Below are positions 1 to 6,396 of a stretch of 7,575 nucleotides of DNA, piece after piece. Under the pieces are notes generated by a model, which saw only the letters and a list, made by a program, of their open reading frames with translations, was not told where the DNA came from and did not search any database. The DNA lies in assembly GCA_913040875.1 (NCBI GenBank), contig CAJWHX010000155.1, forward strand, positions 1 through 7,575, in the 5' to 3' direction. The translations under genes were made by a program, and so were the position numbers. Each line of letters starts with the position of its first letter. The first letter of the stretch is position 1. This DNA comes from an uncultured Pseudomonadota bacterium (GTDB lineage Bacteria; Myxococcota; UBA796).

Positions 1-45
1 TCCTATAGCAATCCCCATCGCCAATCGTTTACGCTGATTCATCAT
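1..45 (-). CDS. N-terminus of an unidentified protein (partial, runs off the left edge)
   Basis: Only the first 15 codons are present, reading MMNQRKRLAMGIAIG on the minus strand. A purine-rich GAGG-like ribosome binding site lies about 3-6 bases upstream of the tandem ATG codons at 43-45 and 40-42, so either Met could be the start. Three basic residues (Arg5, Lys6, Arg7) are followed by the beginning of an apolar stretch. That pattern is typical of a signal peptide or the inside end of a first membrane helix, so a membrane or exported protein is likely. It begins only 19 bases after the hemL stop codon on the same strand, which suggests co-transcription with hemL. The family cannot be recognised from so few residues. 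Chance similarity to a start is possible, but the spacing, ribosome binding site and composition together support a real gene. Confidence 0.55.
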   Translation of the reverse strand, partial: MMNQRKRLAMGIAIG

Positions 46-64
46 AATCCTCTGCGACGCAAGA

Positions 65-1342
65 TTATGACCCAAACAATTCTTGCACCACGGCTATCAC
101 ATTGTCTATGACATGTTGCACGTCAGTATCACTCAAGGCGTTTGATAAAAATACCGCTTCATATTGCGAAGGTGGAAAATACACTCCGCGATCCAGCATC
201 TTCCGATGAAATCTCCCAAACAAAGGGAAATTGCATTCTTTGACTTCATCGAAATTATTTGGAGCCTCGGGGCGAAAAAATAACGTAAACATCGAACCCA
301 CTCGAGCAAAGGACACTGGATACTGATCCACCAACTCAGCCAACCCATTCTCTATGCGTTCTGCTTTGCCATCCAATTCTGTATACAGTTCCTCTGTGAG
401 CAGATCGAGTGTTGCCCGGCCCGCTGCGACCGCCAGAGGATTCCCTGACAAGGTTCCCGCTTGATATACGGATCCAAGGGGACTCAAACACTCCATGACC
501 TCTCTACGTCCTCCAAAAGCTGCCAGTGGCAATCCACCACCAACAATTTTCCCTAAGGTTACAATATCTGCCTCAATGCCCAAACGTTCACAAGCACCTC
601 CCTTAGCCAATCGAAATCCGGTCATAACCTCATCTACGATGAGTAAGGCCCCATATTCTTTACACAGTGCCGATAAACCAGTCAGGTACTCAGAACTGGG
701 CACAATACACCCCATGTTGCCAGGTACGGCTTCTAGAATGACCGCTGCCACTTCAAGAGACTGTAAGTGCTTCTCCACCACTGTTAAATCGTTAAATGGT
801 GCAGTTCGAGTCAACTCGGCAACAGCACTGGGAATTCCTGCGGATCCAGGTTTGGCAAATGTCGCCACACCAGAACCTGCCTCAACGAGCACTGCGTCGT
901 GCGCACCGTGATAGCAACCATCAATCTTGACGATAACCTCTCGGCTGGTATACCCTCTAGCCAGTCTTATGGCATGCATGGTTGCTTCAGTACCGGAAGA
1001 ACAGAGCCGTACCATATCCAAGGCTGGATGAGCAGCACACAACTCTTCCGCAAACAATACTTCTGCTTTGGTCGGTGCACCAAAAGACGTTCCTGTAGAG
1101 GCAGTTTGATGAATCGCTGAAATGACACTTGGATGTGCGTGACCGACGATCATTGGCCCCCATGATCCGATCAAATCGATGTATCGGTTTCCATCTTCAT
1201 CTGTCATGTGTGCACCCTCTGCAGACACAATAAATGGAGGCGTCCCTTCAACGGCATTGAATGCCCGTACAGGTGAATTTACACCTCCGGGAATGACCGC
1301 TTGAGCTCTAGAAAACCAGTCCTGTGAGTGTTGTTGTTCCAT
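65..1342 (-). CDS. hemL: Glutamate-1-semialdehyde 2,1-aminomutase (HemL)
   Basis: HemL is a cytoplasmic PLP-dependent class-III aminotransferase fold enzyme. It converts glutamate-1-semialdehyde to 5-aminolevulinate, the second committed step of the C5 route to heme and other tetrapyrroles. The 425-residue length is normal for the family. Visible motifs are PGGVNSPVRAF (18-28), SSGTEA (115-120, phosphate binding), DGCYHG (141-146), DEVMTGFR (237-244, with the cofactor-contacting Asp), LGKIVGGGLP (263-272) with the Schiff-base Lys265, and GTLSGNP (296-302). The Lys falls at the family's usual number. An ATG 29 codons further upstream (1429) is open, but the chosen start has GGAGGAG immediately before it and gives the standard N-terminus, so the longer form is rejected. 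A 205-base gap separates it from the upstream TPR gene, so it may have its own promoter. No convincing promoter is visible there. Its presence indicates the C5 rather than the ALA-synthase route. Confidence 0.97.
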   Translation of the reverse strand: MEQQHSQDWFSRAQAVIPGGVNSPVRAFNAVEGTPPFIVSAEGAHMTDEDGNRYIDLIGSWGPMIVGHAHPSVISAIHQTASTGTSFGAPTKAEVLFAEELCAAHPALDMVRLCSSGTEATMHAIRLARGYTSREVIVKIDGCYHGAHDAVLVEAGSGVATFAKPGSAGIPSAVAELTRTAPFNDLTVVEKHLQSLEVAAVILEAVPGNMGCIVPSSEYLTGLSALCKEYGALLIVDEVMTGFRLAKGGACERLGIEADIVTLGKIVGGGLPLAAFGGRREVMECLSPLGSVYQAGTLSGNPLAVAAGRATLDLLTEELYTELDGKAERIENGLAELVDQYPVSFARVGSMFTLFFRPEAPNNFDEVKECNFPLFGRFHRKMLDRGVYFPPSQYEAVFLSNALSDTDVQHVIDNVIAVVQELFGS

Positions 1343-1344
1343 AT

Positions 1345-1351
1345 CTCCTCC
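1345..1351 (-). promoter_or_regulatory. Ribosome binding site fixing the hemL start
   Basis: On the minus strand GGAGGAG precedes the ATG at 1342 by two bases, and its GGAGG core precedes it by four. The upstream in-frame ATG at 1429 has no comparable purine tract, and the 29 residues between do not resemble HemL. This site therefore decides the start. Confidence 0.8.
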
Positions 1352-1515
1352 AAGATGCGTACTGATCAGACAAAAAAGTGCGTCATCTGGAAAGTAATAT
1401 CGCATTCGTGTGGTGGTGAACAGATACACTCGTATTAAAGACGAGAAAATCTAGATGATACGTGTATATCGCCTTGAATACAGAGATTTTTACAACATCA
1501 TCTCAGCTGCCGATA

Positions 1516-1539
1516 ACTGACCAACCGACTGACCAACCG
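1516..1539. repeat. Two-copy tandem repeat of a 12-mer
   Basis: The 12-base unit actgaccaaccg occurs twice without a gap (1516-1527 and 1528-1539). It lies 8 bases beyond the stop codon of the TPR gene, inside the 205-base gap before hemL. Exact head-to-tail identity suggests a recent slippage duplication. It does not form a Rho-independent terminator: there is no strong stem and no T-run. The rest of the gap (1343-1515) shows no gene, RNA or clear promoter. Confidence 0.85.
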
Positions 1540-1547
1540 AAAGAGAC

Positions 1548-2234
1548 TTAATGTACACTTTCCATGTATTCAACTTCAAACTGAGCCACTCTGAAACCCA
1601 GTTCAGCCGCTTGATCTTGTTGTTCTGTCAGCTGTTTGGCCTTTTGAAAGTGGTAAACAGACATGTCGGGATCATCATCCAACAAGAGTCGACCCAACAC
1701 CATATGTGCCATTCGAGCAGAACTTGGATACCCCAACGCTTCTTCCCAAACGTCAATTGCCTCAATCATTTTCCCTTCTGCTTCAAGAGCCATCGCAAGA
1801 CGAATTCTCCAAGTCACAGATTCTTCCTTTTGATGTCCGTAATACAACGCCCATTCCCAGTGTTTAATGGACTCGCGGGGTTGTTCTTCAAACAACAGTG
1901 TTGCCAACTGCGCATGAACTTCTGCACGGTACAGAAAGTCGTCTTCTTCCAGACAATTGTTCAAGAGTTCACGAATTTGAATGCTCGAATCCGATCGTAA
2001 GGAGGCAGTTCTAGCCGCGTTCCAGAGAGCTTCGTGCTTTGCGTCTTTGGACAACGCATACTCCGCCTTCCATAAAAAGAGATCCACTCCCTCTTGAAGT
2101 TGATCCTGAACAATGAGATTGCGAGCGCGATGATCTAGATTTGGAGACCATGGTCCATACCAAAAGCCAACAAAGGAACCAATTAAGATCCCTGTTGTCA
2201 GCAAGAAGGATGACACTCGAAACATGGTTTGCAT
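1548..2234 (-). CDS. Membrane-anchored TPR-repeat protein of unknown function
   Basis: The protein has 228 residues. Residues about 8-27 form a single hydrophobic segment following Arg6, without a clear cleavage site or lipobox, so an uncleaved signal anchor with the rest outside the cytoplasm is likely. The remainder is helical with degenerate TPR-like units. The clearest are at 104-132 (AEVHAQLATLLFEEQPRESI...), 142-170 (WRIRLAMALEAEGKMIEAIDVWEEAL) and 173-202 (ARMAHMVLGRLLL...). A further weaker unit lies at about 40-75. TPRs mediate protein-protein contacts, and no enzymatic domain is visible. I chose the ATG at 2234 because AGGA lies 8 bases upstream. An in-frame ATG at 2267 would add 11 residues (MIGNNYFRTCI) but has only a weak purine tract. 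It follows gyrA by 79 bases on the same strand with no visible terminator between, so read-through is plausible. The specific role is unknown. Confidence 0.88.
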   Translation of the reverse strand: MQTMFRVSSFLLTTGILIGSFVGFWYGPWSPNLDHRARNLIVQDQLQEGVDLFLWKAEYALSKDAKHEALWNAARTASLRSDSSIQIRELLNNCLEEDDFLYRAEVHAQLATLLFEEQPRESIKHWEWALYYGHQKEESVTWRIRLAMALEAEGKMIEAIDVWEEALGYPSSARMAHMVLGRLLLDDDPDMSVYHFQKAKQLTEQQDQAAELGFRVAQFEVEYMESVH

Positions 2235-2313
2235 GATACACGTCCTAAAATAGTTATTACCTATCATTCACTTTAGTAAATTAGAACGTGTTTGAATAGT
2301 GTCAACGTGAAAT

Positions 2314-4827
2314 CTATTCAGAATTCTCTTCAGACGCATCTGTGGAAAGTGCTGAATCTACAACAGTTTCATCAACTGTTGTCTCTTCTTCGTCGTCTTC
2401 CAAAACTTTGGCAATACTGACGATCCGATCAGCATCTGGTACGCGCATGACGGTAACACCTTTTGTATTTCGGCTTTGATCTCGGATGTTTAATACTGGA
2501 ATTTTGATGATCAAACCATTTTCTGTAATGAGCATCACGCGATCAGTTTCTTCCACCAATAGGGACCCAACGATCGCACCATTTCGGTCACCTGTTTTAA
2601 TATCAATGATTCCACTTCCGCTTCGTTTTTGCTGGCGATACTCATTGAGAGGTGTGCGCTTACCGTATCCCTTTTCTGTAATGGTTAATAGACGCATGTG
2701 TTCACATTCTGCTGTCACTTCAACCATTGAAGCAATCGAGTCATTTTCAGCCAGAGAAATACCCCTAACACCTCGGGTACTACGACCCATTCTCCGAACA
2801 TCTGTTCCTTTGAAGTGAATGGACTTCCCACTTGTCGTGTTCATCAGAATGCTTGAACTCTCGTTGCAGAGCAGAACGTTAAGCAACTGATCACCATCTG
2901 CACAGCTATAAGCAATTAACCCATTTTTTCGAACGTTCTTGTACTCTGTCAATGCCGTTCTTTTGACCAATCCTTTGGTAGAACAGAAGACCAAATCCAA
3001 GGTCTCATCATCAAATGAAAACACCCTAAGAACAGTAGCGATCTTGTCGTCTTTCTCAACTGGTAGGAGATTGATAATTGGTGTTCCAGCTGCGTTTCTA
3101 GATGTTTCAGGAATTTTATACACGGGAAGTTTAAACATGATCCCCTTTGTCGTAAAGACGAGCAAATCACTCTTCGTGTTGGCCATGAAGATATCTTTTG
3201 CCGCATCTTCTTTTTTCGATTTTACACCACGTTTTCCTTTTCCTCCGCGGCGTTGCTCTTGAAATTCATCGTTGGACATGCGTTTGATGTATCCACGAAC
3301 AGACATTGTGATGACTTGTTCCTCATCTTCAATCAAATCCAAGATCGAAATATTCTCTACAGCATCTTGAATGCGCGTGCGTCGAGCGTCTGCAAAACGA
3401 TTCCGTACTTCCATCAATTCATCTTTGATCACTTCCATCAGACGTGTTTCAGAGGCTAGAATCGCCCGCAACTCTTCAGTCAGAGCCTGTAACTCTTGCT
3501 GTTCAGAAACAATCTTATTTCGTTCAAGACCGGTCAAACGTTGCAGCCTCATATCCAAAATCGCTTGTGCTTGAATTTCACTGAGACCAAATGATTCCAT
3601 TAAGCGAGGACGAGCCTCATTACCATCTTTTGAAGATCGTACGATTCGTATGACTTCATCAATATTGTCGAGAGCTATTAAATATCCTTCCAACAGATGC
3701 AACCGAGCCAACGCTTTTCTCAACTCAAACTGACAACGACGCATTGTAACATCTCGTCTGTGTGAGATGTACTTACTCAAGATATCTTTTAGCCCCAAAG
3801 TCATCGGCCGATTGTTAACAATCGCCAGCATATTGATTCCAAAGGTATTTTGTAAAGATGTACTTTTGTATAAGTGATTTAACACCACTTCTTTGACAAC
3901 ATCTCGTCGGAGTTCAACCACAACTCGCATCCCTTTTCGATCACTCTCATCTCGAAGAGCCGTGATACCATCGACCTTCTTCTGCTTCACCAGATTGGCG
4001 ATATCTTCAACGAGTCGAGCCTTGTTAACTTGAAACGGCAGTTCATCAATGATGATAGACCACTTTCCATTTTTCATTTCTTCAAAGTGTACATTTCCGC
4101 GCATGATGACCTTACCACGCCCAGTCTCATAAGCCTGGTAAATACCAGCCTTACCATGAATGTGTCCGGCTGTTGGAAAATCCGGTCCAGGAATGATCTC
4201 CATCAATTCCGGCAAAGGAATCTCAGGGTTTTCTATCATAGCGACACAACCATCGATGACTTCGCCCAAATTGTGTGGCGGAATCTTGGTTGCCATACCC
4301 ACAGCGATACCGTCTGAACCATTGACGAGTAAATTTGGATATGCAGCTGGGAGTACGATGGGTTCCTCTACACTTCCATCAAAGTTGGGGGTAAAGTCTA
4401 CAGTGTCTTTATCTATATCTTTGAGTAGCAATTCTGCTACCTTCTTCATCTTACACTCGGTGTAACGATAGGCAGCAGCGGGGTCTCCATCTACAGAACC
4501 AAAGTTCCCTTGGCCGTCAACCAGTGGGACTCTCATATTCCACGGCTGAGCCATACGCACCAGTGCATCGTATACAGCTGAGTCACCATGCGGGTGATAT
4601 TTTTTCAATACTTCACCGACAACCCCTGCACATTTGGAGTATCTACGATTGGAAAGATTACCTTCGCGAAACATCGCGTACAAGATTCGTCTGTGTACAG
4701 GTTTTAGACCATCGCGAACGTCTGGAAGAGCACGTCCAATAATAACTGACATAGAGTAATCTAGATACGAAACACGCATCTCGTCTTGAATATCAATTTC
4801 CAATAAATTTTTTGCAATCTCTGGCAT
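2314..4827 (-). CDS. gyrA: DNA gyrase subunit A
   Basis: GyrA is the DNA-cleaving and DNA-wrapping subunit of the A2B2 gyrase that introduces negative supercoils using ATP hydrolysed by GyrB. The protein is 837 residues with the complete layout. The N-terminal breakage-reunion domain has [22 protein letters not shown] (31-52) and [12 protein letters not shown] (76-87). The catalytic Tyr122 is in AAAYRYTE, and the DNA-intercalating Ile174 is in GIAVGMAT. A coiled-coil tail region follows at about 365-490. The C-terminal pinwheel (about 504-808) shows six blade-like repeats of the TKGxxxK type. The canonical GyrA box QRRGGKG is at 525-531, which distinguishes it from ParC. The last 28 residues are an acidic Asp/Glu-rich tail. 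Residue numbering matches E. coli GyrA through this region, and the quinolone-determining positions are Ser83 and Asp87, the usual susceptible state. GGAGA lies about 7 bases before the ATG. gyrB is not in the window. Confidence 0.98.
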   Translation of the reverse strand: MPEIAKNLLEIDIQDEMRVSYLDYSMSVIIGRALPDVRDGLKPVHRRILYAMFREGNLSNRRYSKCAGVVGEVLKKYHPHGDSAVYDALVRMAQPWNMRVPLVDGQGNFGSVDGDPAAAYRYTECKMKKVAELLLKDIDKDTVDFTPNFDGSVEEPIVLPAAYPNLLVNGSDGIAVGMATKIPPHNLGEVIDGCVAMIENPEIPLPELMEIIPGPDFPTAGHIHGKAGIYQAYETGRGKVIMRGNVHFEEMKNGKWSIIIDELPFQVNKARLVEDIANLVKQKKVDGITALRDESDRKGMRVVVELRRDVVKEVVLNHLYKSTSLQNTFGINMLAIVNNRPMTLGLKDILSKYISHRRDVTMRRCQFELRKALARLHLLEGYLIALDNIDEVIRIVRSSKDGNEARPRLMESFGLSEIQAQAILDMRLQRLTGLERNKIVSEQQELQALTEELRAILASETRLMEVIKDELMEVRNRFADARRTRIQDAVENISILDLIEDEEQVITMSVRGYIKRMSNDEFQEQRRGGKGKRGVKSKKEDAAKDIFMANTKSDLLVFTTKGIMFKLPVYKIPETSRNAAGTPIINLLPVEKDDKIATVLRVFSFDDETLDLVFCSTKGLVKRTALTEYKNVRKNGLIAYSCADGDQLLNVLLCNESSSILMNTTSGKSIHFKGTDVRRMGRSTRGVRGISLAENDSIASMVEVTAECEHMRLLTITEKGYGKRTPLNEYRQQKRSGSGIIDIKTGDRNGAIVGSLLVEETDRVMLITENGLIIKIPVLNIRDQSRNTKGVTVMRVPDADRIVSIAKVLEDDEEETTVDETVVDSALSTDASEENSE

Positions 4828-4875
4828 GAATAAATCTCCGTTGAGGAACGTTGGAATGGGGATAATTCCGATAAA

Positions 4876-4891
4876 ATATGGTATACCATAT
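4876..4891. promoter_or_regulatory. Perfect 16-bp palindrome at the predicted start of the gyrA transcript
   Basis: ATATGGTATACCATAT is a perfect palindrome. Beyond one mismatched pair (4875/4892), two more pairs match (4873-4874 with 4893-4894). It begins two or three bases after the predicted gyrA transcription start, so a bound protein would block transcription. The core TGGTATACCA resembles operators of FadR/UxuR-type GntR regulators (TGGT-n-ACCA); this comparison is from memory of the family. Alternatively, in the mRNA it would fold as a 6-bp stem with a UAUA loop at the extreme 5' end. That arrangement can protect a transcript from 5'-end-dependent decay. Confidence 0.6.
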
Positions 4892-4899
4892 CTTTATAT

Positions 4900-4928
4900 A
4901 TTATAACCGATCTCATTCCATTTATCGA
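4900..4928 (-). promoter_or_regulatory. Sigma70-type promoter of gyrA
   Basis: Read on the minus strand, the -35 is TCGATA (4928-4923, four of six matches to TTGACA). After a 17-base spacer comes a perfect -10 TATAAT (4905-4900). The discriminator is entirely A/T (ATATAA), giving a predicted start near 4893 and a leader of about 66 bases to the gyrA ATG. The leader also contains a small GGAAT/ATTCC stem (4853-4869). Promoters of gyrase genes in other bacteria respond to DNA relaxation through the -10 and discriminator region. Whether this one does is not shown by the sequence. Confidence 0.65.
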
Positions 4929-4946
4929 CCTTTTTCCCTCATATTA

Positions 4947-4963
4947 TGGTCAAAATTTGACCA
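4947..4963. promoter_or_regulatory. 17-bp inverted repeat upstream of the CapA-like gene
   Basis: TGGTCAAA-A-TTTGACCA is a perfect inverted repeat with 8-bp arms around one central base. It ends two bases before the GGAGA ribosome binding site of the CapA-like gene. A TATTAT that could be a plus-strand -10 (4942-4947) touches its left end, but no good -35 is present, so the promoter is uncertain. As DNA it looks like an operator. As RNA it could form a 6-bp stem with a 5-base loop just before the ribosome binding site. It also lies about 20-35 bp upstream of the gyrA -35, so it could serve both directions. Confidence 0.5.
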
Positions 4964-4965
4964 CT

Positions 4966-4970
4966 GGAGA
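4966..4970 (+). promoter_or_regulatory. Ribosome binding site fixing the CapA-like gene start
   Basis: GGAGA lies six bases before the ATG at 4977. The same frame is open back to an ATG at 4878, but that longer start falls inside the 16-bp palindrome, has no ribosome binding site and would put the second palindrome inside the coding sequence. The 4977 start is preferred. Confidence 0.75.
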
Positions 4971-4976
4971 ACATAC

Positions 4977-6299
4977 ATGTTTCTTTTTTTCACAAACATA
5001 CTACTTGCGTCTCAACAATCCTCATACGACCAAGGGATTGGGTACATGACCAACAAAGAGTTCCCAGCTGCCGTTTCTGCTTTTGAACAATGTATAGAAG
5101 AAACTCCCTCTAAAATTGAATGTCACTGGGAAATTGGATGGGCGCATTGGATGCTTTCAGATTGGGACGCTGTTGTGAAACATTGGAGTATAGTCGAAAA
5201 GGCTGAACCAGAATTTCCAAAATTGAGCGGATATCTCACCCAAGCAAAAGACAATCAAACGCTGCAGCAAATCATGAAATCCAGTCAGGAAAATGCTCCT
5301 GCAACATTTGCCAGTGCTGTCGCCGAAGGAGCAACCCTTCGAATTAGATCGGTTGGAGACATGATGATCGGTACCAATTTTCCAAATGGATATTTACCGA
5401 GCAATGGCGGGGCTGACTCCTTTACAAAGGTGAAATCTGAGCTCCAAGATGCAGACATCACTTTCGGAAATCTTGAAGGACCTTTGTGCGACGGTACAAC
5501 CCCTTCGCAAAAATGTACCAACTCAGCTCCGGGAAAATGCTATGCCTTCCGATCCCCTGCTTCTTATGCACCCCACTACAAAGATGCAGGATTCGATTTA
5601 CTTAGCACAGCCAATAATCATGCAAATGACTTCGGCAGTTCCTGTCGCCTGGAAACAGAAACTCTTCTAGATGAGCAAGGCATCGCACATTCAGGTCGAC
5701 CTGGTGATATCGCGTCTATTGAAGTCAATGGTTTCAAAGTGGCGATGATTGCCTTTTATACCAATCGTTCTTCGCACTACTTGAACGATCACGACACCGC
5801 AAAGACGCTTGTTTCTTCGCAGGCTGCAACACATGACATTGTCATCGTTTCTTTCCACGGTGGTGCTGAAGGTTCAAAGGCTCTTCACGTTCCAAATGGA
5901 TCAGAAACTTTCTATGGTGAAAATCGCGGAGATCTCAGAAAGTTCACCCATGATGTAATTGACTCGGGAGCCGATCTGGTGATTGGCCATGGCCCCCACG
6001 TTCTACGCGGAATGGAAGTCTACAAAGACAAACTCATCGCATACTCTCTAGGGAACTTTGCTACCTATGGACGGTTTAATATCTCTGGATATGCTGGTAT
6101 GGGGGTTATTTTAGAAACAACCATTGATGCAAACGGTGATTTTGTGGCTGGAAAAATTATTTCCACCAAACAAACTGGACGTGGGGTTCCTACCTTAGAC
6201 GACGAAAATAAATCCATTGACTTACTGCGGACTCTATCTACAGAAGATTTTGGCAGTACAGCAGTAAAAATCGCTGTCGATGGTCAAATCAGACCTTGA
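4977..6299 (+). CDS. TPR domain fused to a CapA-family (PGA_cap) metallophosphatase-like domain
   Basis: The protein has 440 residues. A short apolar N-terminus (MFLFFTNILLAS) may be a minimal signal peptide, although it has no basic residue. Two TPR-like units follow at about 16-47 and 49-80, then a linker. The CapA domain runs from about 121. Its motifs, in order, are SVGDMMIG (GD at 127-128), FGNLEG (N165, E167), TANNHANDFG (N214, H215, D218), SFHGGAEG (H294), GHGPHVLRGMEVY (H338, H341) and SLGNF (357-361). These are the metal-binding signatures of the calcineurin-like CapA/PgsA family. A cysteine-rich insert (C171, C180, C188, plus C223) could form disulfides, consistent with an exported protein. 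CapA proteins are named for poly-gamma-glutamate capsule synthesis, but no capB or capC is nearby, so an envelope phosphoesterase or other surface role is equally possible. It is divergent from gyrA and 97 bases upstream of htpG on the same strand. Confidence 0.93.
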   Translation: MFLFFTNILLASQQSSYDQGIGYMTNKEFPAAVSAFEQCIEETPSKIECHWEIGWAHWMLSDWDAVVKHWSIVEKAEPEFPKLSGYLTQAKDNQTLQQIMKSSQENAPATFASAVAEGATLRIRSVGDMMIGTNFPNGYLPSNGGADSFTKVKSELQDADITFGNLEGPLCDGTTPSQKCTNSAPGKCYAFRSPASYAPHYKDAGFDLLSTANNHANDFGSSCRLETETLLDEQGIAHSGRPGDIASIEVNGFKVAMIAFYTNRSSHYLNDHDTAKTLVSSQAATHDIVIVSFHGGAEGSKALHVPNGSETFYGENRGDLRKFTHDVIDSGADLVIGHGPHVLRGMEVYKDKLIAYSLGNFATYGRFNISGYAGMGVILETTIDANGDFVAGKIISTKQTGRGVPTLDDENKSIDLLRTLSTEDFGSTAVKIAVDGQIRP

Positions 6300-6335
6300 C
6301 ACAAACATTCACGTACCTACACTGACTGAGGATTC

Positions 6336-6358
6336 GGATGCTTGATCCATTGGCATCC
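6336..6358. repeat. Short inverted repeat between the CapA-like gene and htpG
   Basis: GGATGC (6336-6341) and GCATCC (6353-6358) are exact reverse complements around an 11-base loop. There is no T-run after the repeat, so it is not a typical Rho-independent terminator. It may be a leader hairpin of htpG or of no consequence. I see no convincing heat-shock promoter in the 97-base gap. Confidence 0.35.
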
Positions 6359-6383
6359 ATACTTTCCATCATTTCATTCTTTG

Positions 6384-6390
6384 TAGGAGA
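6384..6390 (+). promoter_or_regulatory. Ribosome binding site of htpG
   Basis: TAGGAGA lies six bases before the ATG at 6397. This strong site supports a start that gives an N-terminal extension of about 14 residues relative to E. coli HtpG before the conserved region. Confidence 0.8.
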
Positions 6391-6396
6391 TTGACC

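Noticed and set aside
1343..1429. N-terminal extension of HemL to the ATG at 1429
   Set aside because: A strong GGAGGAG sits right before the ATG at 1342, which gives the normal family N-terminus. The extra 29 residues do not resemble HemL.
1501..1540. Rho-independent terminator after the TPR gene
   Set aside because: The only stem (TCAG...CTGA with one wobble) is weak and is not followed by a T-run.
1343..1547. Promoter for hemL in the gap upstream
   Set aside because: TATCAT and TTTAAT look like -10 boxes, but none has a reasonable -35 at 16-18 bases, so no call was made.
4878..4976. Upstream start for the CapA-like protein at 4878
   Set aside because: It has no ribosome binding site, starts inside the 16-bp palindrome and encodes an aromatic-rich stretch unlike a signal peptide. 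GGAGA before 4977 is better.
4977..6299. Capsule (poly-gamma-glutamate) biosynthesis operon
   Set aside because: Only a CapA-like domain is present. No ligase (CapB) or membrane partner (CapC) is encoded nearby, and the next gene is htpG.
6342..6370. Heat-shock (sigma32-like) promoter before htpG
   Set aside because: CTTGATCC with a later CCAT is only a loose match, and neither the spacing nor the -10 fits sigma32 or sigma70 consensus.
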